Shown here piece after piece: positions 54,033 through 63,922 of a DNA stretch of 64,000 nucleotides. The DNA is taken from NCBI RefSeq assembly GCF_010614805.1, contig NZ_JAAFZC010000001.1, positions 1,962,001 to 2,026,000 on the forward strand, written 5' to 3'. Within the stretch, counting starts at the first letter, position 1; every line of letters starts with the position of its first letter. The notes under the pieces were generated by a model that worked only from the letters and a program-made list of their open reading frames with translations, was not told the DNA's origin and searched no databases. This DNA is from Pseudooceanicola aestuarii (GTDB taxonomy: Bacteria > Pseudomonadota > Alphaproteobacteria > Rhodobacterales > Rhodobacteraceae). The translations under genes and the position numbers were made by a program.

Positions 54033-55262
54033 CTATCGACCGCTACTGTTGCTGGGCGCTGCCTGGGCTCGCTGGTCAGCAAGACAGGCCCGGTACAGCT
54101 CCGAATATCTTTCTGTGCCCGCATCCAGGGAAAAGACCGCCAACGCGGTGTCCCGGCAGCGTGCGGCCAGCGCCGGGTCCGTCTCCAGGTCTCGCAAGGC
54201 GTCGAACGCTTCATACATGGCTTCCTTCGACAAATCCTCGACGATGACACCCACCCGGTGCTCCTCGACGATCTTCGCCACGTCGCCGACGCCTCGGTTG
54301 GCCACGACGGGAAGGCCGCTGCCGAGGACCTCCGCCATGCGGGTTGGCGAGCTTCCGAGTTTGCTCAGGCCATCTGTAAAGAACATGATCGACACGGTGT
54401 GCGCGTGCAGCGCCGCTGGCATCTCGGCGGATCTTCGTGAGGCTATTGTCAGCCGCTCGCCGATTTCTCCCTGAGGGTCGATCTGTGCGCGAACCGCTTG
54501 GGGATCGTCCCGGGTCAGGATCTCGAAGCGCGCCGCCGGATCGTGCTCGGCCGCGGTTCCGATCCAAGCCTGAAGCCAGTCCGTCTTGAACCATCCGCTG
54601 AGCAGTGTCCCGATGCAGCCATGAACCAGCCTTGCCGGCGCGTTCTGGGCGGGGCGAAACCGGTCGAGGTCCGCGCAGGTGGGGATGACCGTAATCTCCT
54701 TGTCACGCAATTCATCCGGGTAGGTCCGCCGCAGATGGCCGACAGCCGCCTCGGTCAGCGAGACGATGCCGGCGGCGTGCTTCAGGCAGGCGCGTTCCGC
54801 CGCCGTGATGAAGCGATGCATCCAGCCACCTCGTCTGAGTCGTCCGGCGGTGATGAGTTCCTCCGGCCAGAGCGCGCGCATGTCGAAGATGAAGGGCACG
54901 CCAGTGACCCGATGAACCAGGAGGCTAACGGCGGCAGGGATGTAGGATCGAGCATGGATCAACCTGATCCCCCTCCGGCGCACCTCCCGATGCACAAGCC
55001 AGACCATGCGCACCATGCTGAGGGCCGGAGCCACCACCTTGGGGTGTGGGCGAAACACTTGGGGCAACCAGGTGATACCATGTGCCTCGCAATCAGCCCA
55101 GGCGTGCGCGACGGCCTCCTCATCGGCCCAATCCTCGGCCTTCTCGTAGGTGATCAGCGTGATGGCGTATTCGCTGGACAGTCCGCGCAGGTAAGGGATC
55201 ACTTGGCTCTGGCCGAGGGGCTCGAGAAGGCCATTGCGGGTGAGGTAGAGGGTGGGGGTCAT
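54033..55262 (-). CDS. Glycosyltransferase, GT4-like
   Basis: GT-B protein of 409 residues that opens with YLTRNGLLEPLGQSQVIPYLRGL, a pattern common in exopolysaccharide GT4 enzymes. It has a middle segment IFDMRALWPEELITAG, and a donor-site region KLGSSPTRMAEVLGSGLPVVANRGVGDV. The ATG at 55262 overlaps the preceding gene's stop by 4 nt. Sugar donor unknown; four glycosyltransferases in the operon suggest a repeat unit of at least four or five sugars including the initiating one. Confidence 0.88.
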   Translation of the reverse strand: MTPTLYLTRNGLLEPLGQSQVIPYLRGLSSEYAITLITYEKAEDWADEEAVAHAWADCEAHGITWLPQVFRPHPKVVAPALSMVRMVWLVHREVRRRGIRLIHARSYIPAAVSLLVHRVTGVPFIFDMRALWPEELITAGRLRRGGWMHRFITAAERACLKHAAGIVSLTEAAVGHLRRTYPDELRDKEITVIPTCADLDRFRPAQNAPARLVHGCIGTLLSGWFKTDWLQAWIGTAAEHDPAARFEILTRDDPQAVRAQIDPQGEIGERLTIASRRSAEMPAALHAHTVSIMFFTDGLSKLGSSPTRMAEVLGSGLPVVANRGVGDVAKIVEEHRVGVIVEDLSKEAMYEAFDALRDLETDPALAARCRDTALAVFSLDAGTERYSELYRACLADQRAQAAPSNSSGR

Positions 55263-56347
55263 GTCAATCCAAGCGCATCGAGGTATTTGCGAGCGGCGAT
55301 CGCAGGAGAGAAGTCGGCCGCGCGCCGTTTCAAAGCCTCCGGGTCATGTTCTTCGGCCAGCGCAGTCTTCATCGCCATTGCCAGCGCATCGACATCGCCG
55401 ACCGGCGTCAAGCGACCCCACTTGCCTCCCTCGAGGATCTCGCTGGGGCCCGAAGGGCAATCGGTGGAGACGACGGGCGTGCCGGTTGCGAGGGCCTCGA
55501 CGATCACATTGCCGAAGCCTTCGTAGTCAGACGACAGAACGAAGAGGTCTGCGGTCTCGTAGAAGGGGTTCGGATCGCTCTGGAAGCCTGGGAGGATCAC
55601 ACGGTTTCCGACACCAAGCTCTTTGGCCAAGCGCTCCAATTCCGGCCGCAAAGCGCCATCTCCGAGTATCACGAGGGTCGCATCGGGGTCAGTGAGGCGG
55701 GCGAAGGCGCGGATCAGGAGAGCCTGGTTCTTTACGGCCTTCAGGTTGCCGACGGAGAGAATGCGTTTTCCGGCGCTTCTCCAATATGCAGCTCCGTCCT
55801 GAGGTGAGCTCGGTGGTTGCACTGGGCGCGGAGAGATCGGATTATAGATTGTGGTGAACTTGCCTCGATCCAAACTCGACAAGCGCGCTATGTCACGACA
55901 CACGCCGTTGGACACACCAACCCGCGCGTCCGCCAGCCGGTAACCAAGTGCAGTAGACAACCTGAGGGCCGCTAAGTTGCTTCGTCCCCAGTCGCGATAC
56001 TGCGCTGATAAGATGCCGTGTTCCGAAATAAGCACCCGTGCGCCAACACCCGACAGCTTGACGGCCAAAGGTGCAATAGAAGTCAATGGCCACATTGCGG
56101 CCATGACCGCTGTAGGACGGGATGCCTTCAGGTGGCGGATCAGAGCGCAAGGCATGGCTCGGGCGCGCGGAGATTGAAGATCGACAACGGGGAAGTCCTC
56201 ACGCGCTTCTCCGACCAGTTCGCCTTTCGCTGACATCAGAACGAATTCGACATGGTGGCCAAGGCGCTTGAACTCATGTCCAAGAACGAGACTAAGCCGC
56301 TCGACGCCTCCGCCGCGAAGATCGGGAAGTAGAAATGCCAATTTCAT
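55259..56347 (-). CDS. Glycosyltransferase family 4
   Basis: GT-B enzyme of 362 residues. N-terminal acceptor domain starts LPDLRGGGVERLSLVLGHEF; the donor domain contains SVGNLKAVKNQALLIRAF and the E-x7-E motif (EGFGNVIVEALATGTPVVSTDCPSGPSEI), which defines retaining GT4 enzymes. It overlaps both neighbours by 4 nt. It adds a sugar of the repeat unit on the cytoplasmic side. Confidence 0.93.
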   Translation of the reverse strand: MKLAFLLPDLRGGGVERLSLVLGHEFKRLGHHVEFVLMSAKGELVGEAREDFPVVDLQSPRARAMPCALIRHLKASRPTAVMAAMWPLTSIAPLAVKLSGVGARVLISEHGILSAQYRDWGRSNLAALRLSTALGYRLADARVGVSNGVCRDIARLSSLDRGKFTTIYNPISPRPVQPPSSPQDGAAYWRSAGKRILSVGNLKAVKNQALLIRAFARLTDPDATLVILGDGALRPELERLAKELGVGNRVILPGFQSDPNPFYETADLFVLSSDYEGFGNVIVEALATGTPVVSTDCPSGPSEILEGGKWGRLTPVGDVDALAMAMKTALAEEHDPEALKRRAADFSPAIAARKYLDALGLT

Positions 56348-57381
56348 TTTTGGCCCAATTTTAACCTAAGAGCCCCAGATTTTGCTCTTGAAAAGAAAAC
56401 TGGTCCCGCTAAGCGAACAACCCATGTCATACAGCTCTTAATGCCGTGCACATGGCGGGCGGCGCCTATGCGACCCAAAAGACCGTCTCTGCCAGTAATT
56501 AGGATAATCTTATAGTTTTTCAGGCGTCTTTTTAGCCTCTTTCTGACACGCGCCAAATCCTCGGTTGATGCGCTGGAAGAATCGATGAGCTCCAATAGGT
56601 ATGGATAAAACTTTACACAGGACGAGGCAAATCTGACTCTGCGTCTCTCGGCTTCGAGTATGTCGCGCGCGTCGGTATTCACTTGGTGGGAAGAAGCAGA
56701 GGTGCGCGAGGTGCGATAAAAAACTTCTGCTGAAGCGACCTGTTCAATCAGGAAAGAGTTCAAATTCAACAGGCACGTTGCCAATGCATCCTCATTCAAA
56801 CTTTTGTTCTTACTCATCGGGACGTTGCGAAAAAACTCAGTGTCATATGCGGCTGAGTAGCCAGGGACGTGCCTTACCACGCCGTTGTGTCTCATTGGAC
56901 TACTAACGCCGGAAAACAGCTTCTGAGTTGGGGCGTGAGGCGGAATGATTTCGGTAGTGGAGAGTGGCTTTCCTGTGTCGTCAATCAAGATATGTCCCGA
57001 ATAGAGCGCCATTGCGCCACTGGCAATCCAAGCAGCAGTAAGAACTGCGGACCTTTCCGGTTTCGAAATATCATCACCCGCAGCTACGATTAGTAGGCCG
57101 CCAGAAGCTTCTCGAGACACAGCAATAAGATGATCTACTGTCCCGATATTTGATGAATTTTTTCGAGATATGACACGGTGTGGCCCCTCATACGCCGCCG
57201 CCATCTCCTGCATAATCTCGAACGTCCTATCCGTCGAGCAATCGTCTGAAAGGATGATTTCGAGCGGCTCGTAGGTCTGCGAGAAGGCCCCCTCGATCGC
57301 CTCACGAATATAGTCTTCCTGGTTGTAGGCAAAGAGGGCAAAGGTGACGAGCGGGCGTTGGGTAGGGGGTCTCTCAGTCAT
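56344..57381 (-). CDS. Glycosyltransferase family 2, AT-richer than neighbours
   Basis: GT-A type inverting glycosyltransferase of 345 residues: TFALFAYNQEDYIREAIEGAFSQ at the N-terminus, the nucleotide-binding ILSDDCSTD and a GDDIS segment as the D-x-D-like metal site. The ATG at 57381 gives a 4-nt overlap with the flippase stop and is preferred over one seven codons earlier. Two 60-base blocks counted by hand (56521-56580 and 56641-56700) are 53% and 58% G+C, against 75% in an rmlB/rmlD block (48301-48360), suggesting separate acquisition. Confidence 0.9.
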   Translation of the reverse strand: MTERPPTQRPLVTFALFAYNQEDYIREAIEGAFSQTYEPLEIILSDDCSTDRTFEIMQEMAAAYEGPHRVISRKNSSNIGTVDHLIAVSREASGGLLIVAAGDDISKPERSAVLTAAWIASGAMALYSGHILIDDTGKPLSTTEIIPPHAPTQKLFSGVSSPMRHNGVVRHVPGYSAAYDTEFFRNVPMSKNKSLNEDALATCLLNLNSFLIEQVASAEVFYRTSRTSASSHQVNTDARDILEAERRRVRFASSCVKFYPYLLELIDSSSASTEDLARVRKRLKRRLKNYKIILITGRDGLLGRIGAARHVHGIKSCMTWVVRLAGPVFFSRAKSGALRLKLGQK

Positions 57382-58892
57382 GGAGCTGTCCTGATGGGCC
57401 ATCCGGCCCGTTGGAAAAAGAAAGTGAGGCGTCCGGCCAGGCGCCCTTCGGGGCCGGTTTTCGCCAGCACGGTGCGCAGACCCAGAATGCCTGTCGCCGC
57501 GCCGAGGAGAGGGGCTGCAATGAATGCTGCGGGTTGGTGTATTGTCGCCAGTATCAGCAACGCGCTTCCCAGCGCGACGTGGAGGAGAAGAAGGTTTCGT
57601 GTCAGGGCGGTCATTCTATATCGGTGCAGATATCGTGCTTGAATGTAGGCCGTTGCGAAATAGACGATGTACCCCGTAACAAAAGCGGTGGCCGTGATAG
57701 TGAGGCCATACTTGGGAAGCAACAGAAAAATCAATGTAAGGAAGACGATGTTGAAAGAGGCTTCGAGCAAGACGTAAGTCTTGGCCTTTGCTGCTGCCAC
57801 CACTGAAAAGCTGAGGGACCAACTCGCAAGCTTGAAGATATTTCCGACCGACTGCCATTGCAGGAGTTCAACCGCAGGTGAAAACTCACGAGAATACAGT
57901 AGCGAAATGACCCAAGGGGCCCAACCGATCAGCACCAGCAATACCGGCCCACCGATGGCAAGGCCGAGTTGTGCTTGGTCATTCATGAGTGCGACGGCAG
58001 CCGGCTTGTCCGCGATCACCTCCGTCAGACGTGGATAGTAGTCGGCGGACATCGAGCTTAGCAGAAAGCCGACGTAGGTCATCGTGATGCCCCATGCGGC
58101 TGCGAATTGTCCGGCGGCCTCCAGCCCGAGGTTCTGTGTAATCTGACCACGAACGACGAGCAGGGTCGCAGTCGTCATGAGGCCGCCAAGCATGAAGGCA
58201 AAGCCCAGTCGCGCCATAGGAAGCCAGATGGATGGAGTATCGCGCAACCTCGGTGCGGGGGCGGCGGCCTGCGGCACGCGGCCGACGAACCAACGCGCAG
58301 CGATCAGGTTAAACAAGGGCTGCGCCAGGACGAACCAGATCAGGCCTGCTTGCCCGAGCGTCAGTACCGCGGCGAGGCCTACGACCGTAGCTGCGAACGC
58401 CCCCAGAACCGTAACCCGCCCGAGATCTCCGATCCTGCGCAGGCCCTGCAACAACGCAGTATGCGCTGCTGCAAGCAGGGCAAGCAGAATGGCGATGCCG
58501 ACGAGGCCGACATTGGTTGCGTATGCTGGATCTTGGAAGAGCCACTCTGCGATCTGATCGCGCAGGAACCACACGCAGGCCATTGCCAGGCCACCCTGCG
58601 CCAGATGCGCGAGCAGGAGGACCCGCTTCACTCGAGACAGCGCTTCCGCGTCGTCACGAGCGGCGGCGATCTCTCGAACGCCGCTGTTTTGCATGCCGAG
58701 GCCGGCGACCTGCGCCACCAGGCCCTGGAGGCTGGTGTAGAGGCTCAGAAGGCCGATCCCATTGGGTCCGAGCAGTACCGCAAGTATCTTTTGGCGGAAG
58801 ATCGACAGGGCGATGTTCACGACTTGAGTTGAGCCAATAATCATCATGGACCGGATCAGCCCACGCGAGTTCATTGCGCTGGTATCAGTCAC
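57378..58892 (-). CDS. wzx: Oligosaccharide flippase (Wzx-like, MATE/MVF superfamily)
   Basis: Inner-membrane protein of about 504 residues with 12-14 hydrophobic helices. The start resembles polysaccharide flippases: [35 protein letters not shown]. It moves the lipid-linked repeat unit to the periplasm for the EpsG/Wzy step. A GTG at 58892 overlaps the aminotransferase stop by 4 nt and is preferred; an ATG at 58874 is the alternative. Confidence 0.92.
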   Translation of the reverse strand: MTDTSAMNSRGLIRSMMIIGSTQVVNIALSIFRQKILAVLLGPNGIGLLSLYTSLQGLVAQVAGLGMQNSGVREIAAARDDAEALSRVKRVLLLAHLAQGGLAMACVWFLRDQIAEWLFQDPAYATNVGLVGIAILLALLAAAHTALLQGLRRIGDLGRVTVLGAFAATVVGLAAVLTLGQAGLIWFVLAQPLFNLIAARWFVGRVPQAAAPAPRLRDTPSIWLPMARLGFAFMLGGLMTTATLLVVRGQITQNLGLEAAGQFAAAWGITMTYVGFLLSSMSADYYPRLTEVIADKPAAVALMNDQAQLGLAIGGPVLLVLIGWAPWVISLLYSREFSPAVELLQWQSVGNIFKLASWSLSFSVVAAAKAKTYVLLEASFNIVFLTLIFLLLPKYGLTITATAFVTGYIVYFATAYIQARYLHRYRMTALTRNLLLLHVALGSALLILATIHQPAAFIAAPLLGAATGILGLRTVLAKTGPEGRLAGRLTFFFQRAGWPIRTAP

Positions 58893-59986
58893 TCGCGAGG
58901 GCCCGTCATTTCGATTACTCCCCACACGTCTTTGACGGTGAGTTGTGGCCCCATGGGCAAACTCAGAACCTCATCTGCCAACCGTCGGGCGAGCGGCAGC
59001 GCATCAGGTTCGATGCCCAGTGATCCATAGGCAGACTGCATGTGTGGCGGGATGGGATAATGTATGAGGCTGCCGATGCCCTTATCCGCCAGGTGCGCTT
59101 GCAATTCGGACCGCTTTTGTGTGCGAACGACATAGAGGTGCCAGGCCGGCTCCGCCCAGCTGGGAACCGAAGGCAAAACAAGGTCGCTCCCCTTCAAGCC
59201 TTCTTGGTAGGCCGCAGCCAGCGTCCTGCGTCTCTCCGTCCATTCCTCGAGATGGGCGAGCTTAACCCGCAGCACCGCCGCCTGGATCGGATCAAGCCGC
59301 GAGTTGGCACCCTGCACCTCGTTCACGTATTTTTCCCGCGAGCCGTAGTTGCGCAGCAGGCGGATGCGCTCGGCAATACCCGCGCGGTTGGTCGTCACCG
59401 CACCCGCATCGCCAAGCGCGCCAAGGTTCTTGCCCGGGTAGAAGCTCCAGCAGACGACGTCGCCGTGGCTGCCGATCTTCCGCCCCTTGTAGCGGGCGTC
59501 ATGTGCCTGAGCGGCGTCTTCGACCACGGCCAGATCGTGACGCCGGGCGATCTCAAGGATCGGATCGAGATCAGCTGGCTGGCCATACAGGTGAACGGGC
59601 AGGATTGCTTTCGTCCATTCGGTGATTGCAGCCTCGATCAGGGTCGGGTCGATATTGTGGGTCGCTGGGTCGGGCTCGACGGGGACGGGCGTCGCGCCAA
59701 CGGCGGAAACGGCGAGCCAGGTGGCGATGTAGGTGTTGGACGGCACGATCACCTCGTCGCCGGCGCCGATATCGAGCGCCTTGAGCGCGAGTGTCAGTGC
59801 ATCGAGCCCGTTTGCGAGACCGACCGCATGCTCGGCGCCGCAGAACTCGGCCCATTCCGCCTCGAATGCGTCGACCTCCGGGCCGAGTATATACCAGCCG
59901 CTTGCCAATACCCGCTGAACTGCTGCATCGATCTCCGGCTGGAGTTCCCGGTAGGCGGCACCGAGGTCAAGGAAGGGAATTGTCAT
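58889..59986 (-). CDS. fdtB: DegT/DnrJ/EryC1-type sugar 3-aminotransferase (FdtB/QdtB-like)
   Basis: PLP-dependent aminotransferase of 365 residues. Typical motifs: [43 protein letters not shown], the [22 protein letters not shown] region and the PLP lysine in [14 protein letters not shown]. Coupled by a 4-nt overlap to the FdtA-like ketoisomerase, it should transfer an amino group to C3 of dTDP-3-keto-6-deoxyhexose to give dTDP-Fuc3N or dTDP-Qui3N. The formyltransferase two genes upstream would then modify it. Confidence 0.9.
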   Translation of the reverse strand: MTIPFLDLGAAYRELQPEIDAAVQRVLASGWYILGPEVDAFEAEWAEFCGAEHAVGLANGLDALTLALKALDIGAGDEVIVPSNTYIATWLAVSAVGATPVPVEPDPATHNIDPTLIEAAITEWTKAILPVHLYGQPADLDPILEIARRHDLAVVEDAAQAHDARYKGRKIGSHGDVVCWSFYPGKNLGALGDAGAVTTNRAGIAERIRLLRNYGSREKYVNEVQGANSRLDPIQAAVLRVKLAHLEEWTERRRTLAAAYQEGLKGSDLVLPSVPSWAEPAWHLYVVRTQKRSELQAHLADKGIGSLIHYPIPPHMQSAYGSLGIEPDALPLARRLADEVLSLPMGPQLTVKDVWGVIEMTGPRE

Positions 59987-60426
59987 TGGCGGTTGGCCCC
60001 TACGGCGGTCATGAACGTATCATAATCGCGATAATAATCGTTCTCGTCGTAACGATGCGATGCGATGACCATGCAGACCGCACCTTGGCTGAAGCGGTCC
60101 ATCTCGCGCCAGATCATCCTACTGATATAGAGCCCCTTTCGAGGGTCGCGCAGCCAGTATTCGGATTTCTTGTGGCCGTCGTCGACCTTCATGCGGAAGC
60201 TTCCCGATAGGGCGAAGACGACTTGCTCCAGCTCCTTGTGGGCATGTCCGCCGCGCTCGGCATCGACCGGAACGTTGTATAGGTAATAGACCCGAGCGAT
60301 GTCGAAGGGCAGGTGGTTCCCGCCTTCGACGAAGGTCAGGTCGCCACGGGGGTCGTGAATTTGCGGCAAGCCGATTGTACGGATGCCATCAATAGGTTTC
60401 CTGGAGGTTTCCACTATGTCACACAA
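59983..60426 (-). CDS. fdtA: dTDP-4-keto-6-deoxyglucose 3,4-ketoisomerase (FdtA/QdtA-like cupin)
   Basis: Cupin of 147 residues. The family pattern is clear: [34 protein letters not shown] and the active-site His in [18 protein letters not shown]. It turns the RmlB product into the 3-keto isomer for the adjacent aminotransferase. FdtA (galacto) and QdtA (gluco) types differ by few residues and cannot be separated here. The start is uncertain: a TTG at 60426 overlaps the formyltransferase gene by 8 nt, and a GTG at 60414 avoids it; no ATG is available. Confidence 0.9.
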   Translation of the reverse strand: MCDIVETSRKPIDGIRTIGLPQIHDPRGDLTFVEGGNHLPFDIARVYYLYNVPVDAERGGHAHKELEQVVFALSGSFRMKVDDGHKKSEYWLRDPRKGLYISRMIWREMDRFSQGAVCMVIASHRYDENDYYRDYDTFMTAVGANRQ

Positions 60427-61624
60427 CCTTTCCGCTCAAATTTCGGAAGTTATTCAGGAGATCGGTCCACTCCGGATGGTATTCTTCTGCGCCTCGGCCA
60501 AACTTGTCCTTCAAATCTAACCGAGCGCCAAAGTTAAGCAACATTTCGACGATCTCTGACTTTCTGTCTTCCGCTGAGCCGGAGAGGGCATACATAAGCG
60601 GCGTGGTACCGTTACAGTTGCTCCAGTTTGGGTCCGCTCCAGCCTCTAACAATAGCCGGCACAAGGCTTGATTGCCGGTGTAGGCTGCGCGGATTAGTGG
60701 TGTCCATCCCCGCCTATCTGTCATGTTGATATTAGTGATGTCGAGGTGGTCGGTCTGACGGTCGGCAGTAGCAAGAAACCAATCAAAGTCCGTGCTGCGC
60801 GTCAGGCGGAGGTCGTAGTCGATCGTCGCAACCGTCAGGATGTCTTCACTCTTGTCGATCACTCTCCCTGGTGCTTTATTACTCCGCTTGGGCAAAATCT
60901 TCCAGCCGCCTACTTCCATTCCGTGGATGGTGGGTGTCTGATATTCTCGAAATGAGTATGCCCTCAATTGGCGCACCACTCCTTCTGCGGTGTCCTTCAA
61001 TGAGATACTCAGGTGACTGTAGTCGATTGAACTCTTCGAGTAGTAACTGGAGCCTCGAGCCGGCTGGGGCATCGCCTCAGGCGGGTCGTCACCTACTAAT
61101 TTATCAACGTGCTCCGAGAACAGTTGTGATCCAGCGCGCATGTATGAGAAATACAGATCTCTTGCAGTGAACTCATCGCGCAATTCAAAGACGCTTTGGG
61201 CAATAATGGGCCCAGTGTCGATGCCATAGTCGATTTCGTGCAGGGTAGCGCCTACCCGACAGGCTCCATGCAGAATTGGGAGAGCGGAAGTGAACATACC
61301 TTTGTATGCTGGCAACGCAGAGAAGTGAATGTTGTATAGGCGGTCCGTTTTGAAAGCGCCAGGTCGCAGTATTTTATCAAATTCGAGCGACAAGAATACC
61401 AATCCATCGGTATCCTGAGCGCGCGTCAAATCGACTATTTCGACACCGAACTCTTTAGCGAATCTGATCAATGAAGGCTGCCAGTTGCTACGACCATCGT
61501 CGGTTTCATTCGGACAAACTACCAGTCGTTCTTTCCAGCCCCGGCCCAACAAATCACAGAGCGCATCGACTGCGATCTGGTTCTTTCCCGCAATACAAAT
61601 TCTGCGCGCTGTTGCCATGTTCAC
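60419..61624 (-). CDS. Sugar N-formyltransferase with C-terminal ankyrin repeats (QdtF-like)
   Basis: Protein of 401 residues in two parts. The N-terminal formyltransferase (about 8-280) has the expected catalytic Asn98, His100 ([12 protein letters not shown]) and Asp136 (GIDTGPII). The C-terminus (about 295-385) has two to three ankyrin repeats ([44 protein letters not shown]). QdtF of Providencia alcalifaciens, which formylates dTDP-Qui3N, has the same design. A 60-base block (60841-60900) counts 47% G+C, well below its neighbours. Start GTG 61624 (GTGA overlap) or ATG 61618. Confidence 0.88.
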   Translation of the reverse strand: MNMATARRICIAGKNQIAVDALCDLLGRGWKERLVVCPNETDDGRSNWQPSLIRFAKEFGVEIVDLTRAQDTDGLVFLSLEFDKILRPGAFKTDRLYNIHFSALPAYKGMFTSALPILHGACRVGATLHEIDYGIDTGPIIAQSVFELRDEFTARDLYFSYMRAGSQLFSEHVDKLVGDDPPEAMPQPARGSSYYSKSSIDYSHLSISLKDTAEGVVRQLRAYSFREYQTPTIHGMEVGGWKILPKRSNKAPGRVIDKSEDILTVATIDYDLRLTRSTDFDWFLATADRQTDHLDITNINMTDRRGWTPLIRAAYTGNQALCRLLLEAGADPNWSNCNGTTPLMYALSGSAEDRKSEIVEMLLNFGARLDLKDKFGRGAEEYHPEWTDLLNNFRNLSGKVV

Positions 61625-62895
61625 AACCTCAGATCACTGGCGTCGTGAGGCAACACGCTCTTCAGGTCGCAGAGGATGCTCGCCGGTTTGCGCCAGGCGG
61701 TGAAGGCGTCCGGGCCGCCGGCCCGGAACGTGTCATGAGCCACCGCCAGGACGACGCCGTCATAGGCCCCCGCCGCAGGCTCATCGACCAACTCGATGCC
61801 GTATTCCGCCCGTGCCTCCTCAGCGCCAACCCATGGGTCGTGCACATCGACCCGCACGCCATAGTCTCGCAGTTCGGCCACAACATCCACCACCCGCGTA
61901 TTCCGCAGGTCCGGACAGTTCTCCTTGAACGCGAGCCCCATCACCAGTACGCGCGCACCCTGGACCTGAATACGCTTCTTCAGCATCGCCTTCACCATCT
62001 GCCCCGCGACATAGGCCCCCATCCCGTCATTGATCCGCCGCCCGGCGAGGATCACCTGCGGGTGGTAGCCCATCGCCTCGGCCTTGTGGGTGAGGTAGTA
62101 GGGATCCACGCCGATACAGTGCCCGCCGACGAGGCCCGGGCGGAATGGTAGGAAGTTCCACTTGGTCCCCGCCGCGTCCAGCACCGCCTGGGTGTCGATC
62201 CCCATCTTGTTGAATATGATGGCGAGCTCGTTCACCAGCGCGATGTTCAGGTCCCGTTGGGTGTTCTCGATCACCTTGGCGGCTTCGGCTACCTTGATAC
62301 TCTCGGCCTTGTAGGTGCCCGCGGTGATGATCTCGGCGTAGAGCGCGTCGACCTTCTCCGCGATCTCGGGGCTGGAGCCTGAGGTCACCTTCTTGATGTT
62401 CGGCAGCCGGTGCTCCTTGTCGCCCGGGTTGATCCGCTCTGGGCTGTAGCCGCAGTAGAAGTCCTCGTTGAAGGTGAGGCCCGAGACGCGCTCAAGCACA
62501 GGCACGCAGTCCTCTTCGGTCGCGCCGGGGTAGACCGTGCTCTCGTAGATCACGATGTCGCCCTTCTTCAGCACGCTCCCGACGGTTTCGGAGGCCTTGA
62601 GGAGCGGCGTCAGATCGGGCCGCTTGTGCGCGTCGATCGGGGTGGGGACGGTGACGATGTAGATCGAGCAGTCGGCGATGTCGGAGGTGCTGGCGGCGAA
62701 AGAGAGTTGCGTGGCGGAGGCCAGCTCCTCGGCCGAGGTCTCGCGCGTGCGGTCGTGGCCGTCCTTCAGCTCGGCGATCCGCGCTTGGTTGATGTCGAAT
62801 CCCACGGTTGGGCGGATCTTGCCGAACTCCACCGCGAGAGGGAGGCCGACGTAGCCCAAACCAATGATGGCGATCTTGTCTCTTGCCTCACTCAT
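61621..62895 (-). CDS. tviB: Nucleotide-sugar 6-dehydrogenase (TviB/WbpO family)
   Basis: NAD-dependent enzyme of 424 residues that oxidises C6 of a UDP-hexose, most likely UDP-GlcNAc or UDP-GalNAc, to the uronic acid. It has the N-terminal Rossmann motif [16 protein letters not shown], the [19 protein letters not shown] segment (here [15 protein letters not shown]) and the catalytic Cys in [15 protein letters not shown]. The C-terminal UDP-binding domain contains [14 protein letters not shown], typical of the Vi-antigen TviB group rather than UDP-glucose dehydrogenase. It lies 4 bp after the epimerase gene. Confidence 0.9.
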   Translation of the reverse strand: MSEARDKIAIIGLGYVGLPLAVEFGKIRPTVGFDINQARIAELKDGHDRTRETSAEELASATQLSFAASTSDIADCSIYIVTVPTPIDAHKRPDLTPLLKASETVGSVLKKGDIVIYESTVYPGATEEDCVPVLERVSGLTFNEDFYCGYSPERINPGDKEHRLPNIKKVTSGSSPEIAEKVDALYAEIITAGTYKAESIKVAEAAKVIENTQRDLNIALVNELAIIFNKMGIDTQAVLDAAGTKWNFLPFRPGLVGGHCIGVDPYYLTHKAEAMGYHPQVILAGRRINDGMGAYVAGQMVKAMLKKRIQVQGARVLVMGLAFKENCPDLRNTRVVDVVAELRDYGVRVDVHDPWVGAEEARAEYGIELVDEPAAGAYDGVVLAVAHDTFRAGGPDAFTAWRKPASILCDLKSVLPHDASDLRL

Positions 62896-62899
62896 GCAA

Positions 62900-63922
62900 T
62901 TACTTCCCGTAATACTCCCGAAACCAAGCCACGAACCGCCCGATCCCGTTCTTGAAATCCGTCTGCGGCCGGTAGCCGGTCAATTCCTGCAGCAAGGTCG
63001 CATCGGCCCAGGTGGCCGGCACGTCGCCCATCTGCATCTCCATGTAATTGCGCTGCGCCGTCTTCCCGAGCGCCTCTTCGATGGCATCCACGAAGTCGAG
63101 CAATCGGACCTTGTCGGAATTGCCGATGTTCACCACCCGGAAGGGTGCGGCGGGCGAAAGCGAATCCCAGGCGGGGATATCCTTGCGCGAGACAGGCCGC
63201 TCGGGCACGGCGTCGATCAGCAGGCGGATGCCGCGCACCAGGTCGTCGACATAGGTGAAATCACGATACATGTCGCCATGGTTGTAGATGTCGATCGGGC
63301 GGTCATCGAGGATCGCATCGACGAACTTGTAGAGCGCCAGGTCCGGCCGCCCCCAGGTGCCGTAGACGGTGAAGAAGCGGAACATCGTCGTCGGCAAGTT
63401 CCACAGGTGGGCATAGGAATGGCCCATCGCCTCGTTCGCCTTCTTGGTCGCGGCGTAGATGGTCAGCGGCGTGTCGGCCTTCTCGGTCTCGGTGAAGGGC
63501 ATCTCCTCGTTCGCGCCATAGACCGAGGAGGTGGAGGCCATCAGAAGGTGCTTCACCTCGAGCCGGCGGGCGGCCTCCATGACGTTGAAGGTGCCGATGA
63601 CATTGGCGTCGATGTAGGCGCGCGGGTTCTCGAGGCTGTAGCGCACCCCGGCCTGGGCGGCGAGGTGGACGATGACATCGGGCCGAAACTCGTCGGCCAG
63701 AGCGTCGAAGGTCGCCTGATCCTCCAGCATGCCTTCCTTGGCCGAGAAGTTCTCGTTCTGAAGCAGCATGGCATGGCGGCGCTGCTTGAGGGTGACGTCG
63801 TAGTAGTCGGTCATCCCGTCGTAGCCTTGGACGCGGAAGCCCTCGGCCAGAAGAAGCTTCGCCAGGTGGAAGCCGATGAAGCCGGCGGTGCCGGTGATGA
63901 GGACGCGGGGAGCTTTGGTCAC
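62900..63922 (-). CDS. UDP-uronate 4-epimerase (LpsL/UDP-glucuronate epimerase family)
   Basis: Extended SDR of 340 residues. It shows the NAD motif [13 protein letters not shown], the [11 protein letters not shown] segment characteristic of UDP-glucuronate 4-epimerases, and the [18 protein letters not shown] active-site Tyr/Lys. It interconverts UDP-GlcA and UDP-GalA (or the N-acetyl forms made with the next gene). It starts with GTG at 63922 after a GAAAGG site; no ATG fits. It is the first gene of the visible operon, whose promoter should lie at or beyond the window edge. Confidence 0.9.
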   Translation of the reverse strand: MTKAPRVLITGTAGFIGFHLAKLLLAEGFRVQGYDGMTDYYDVTLKQRRHAMLLQNENFSAKEGMLEDQATFDALADEFRPDVIVHLAAQAGVRYSLENPRAYIDANVIGTFNVMEAARRLEVKHLLMASTSSVYGANEEMPFTETEKADTPLTIYAATKKANEAMGHSYAHLWNLPTTMFRFFTVYGTWGRPDLALYKFVDAILDDRPIDIYNHGDMYRDFTYVDDLVRGIRLLIDAVPERPVSRKDIPAWDSLSPAAPFRVVNIGNSDKVRLLDFVDAIEEALGKTAQRNYMEMQMGDVPATWADATLLQELTGYRPQTDFKNGIGRFVAWFREYYGK

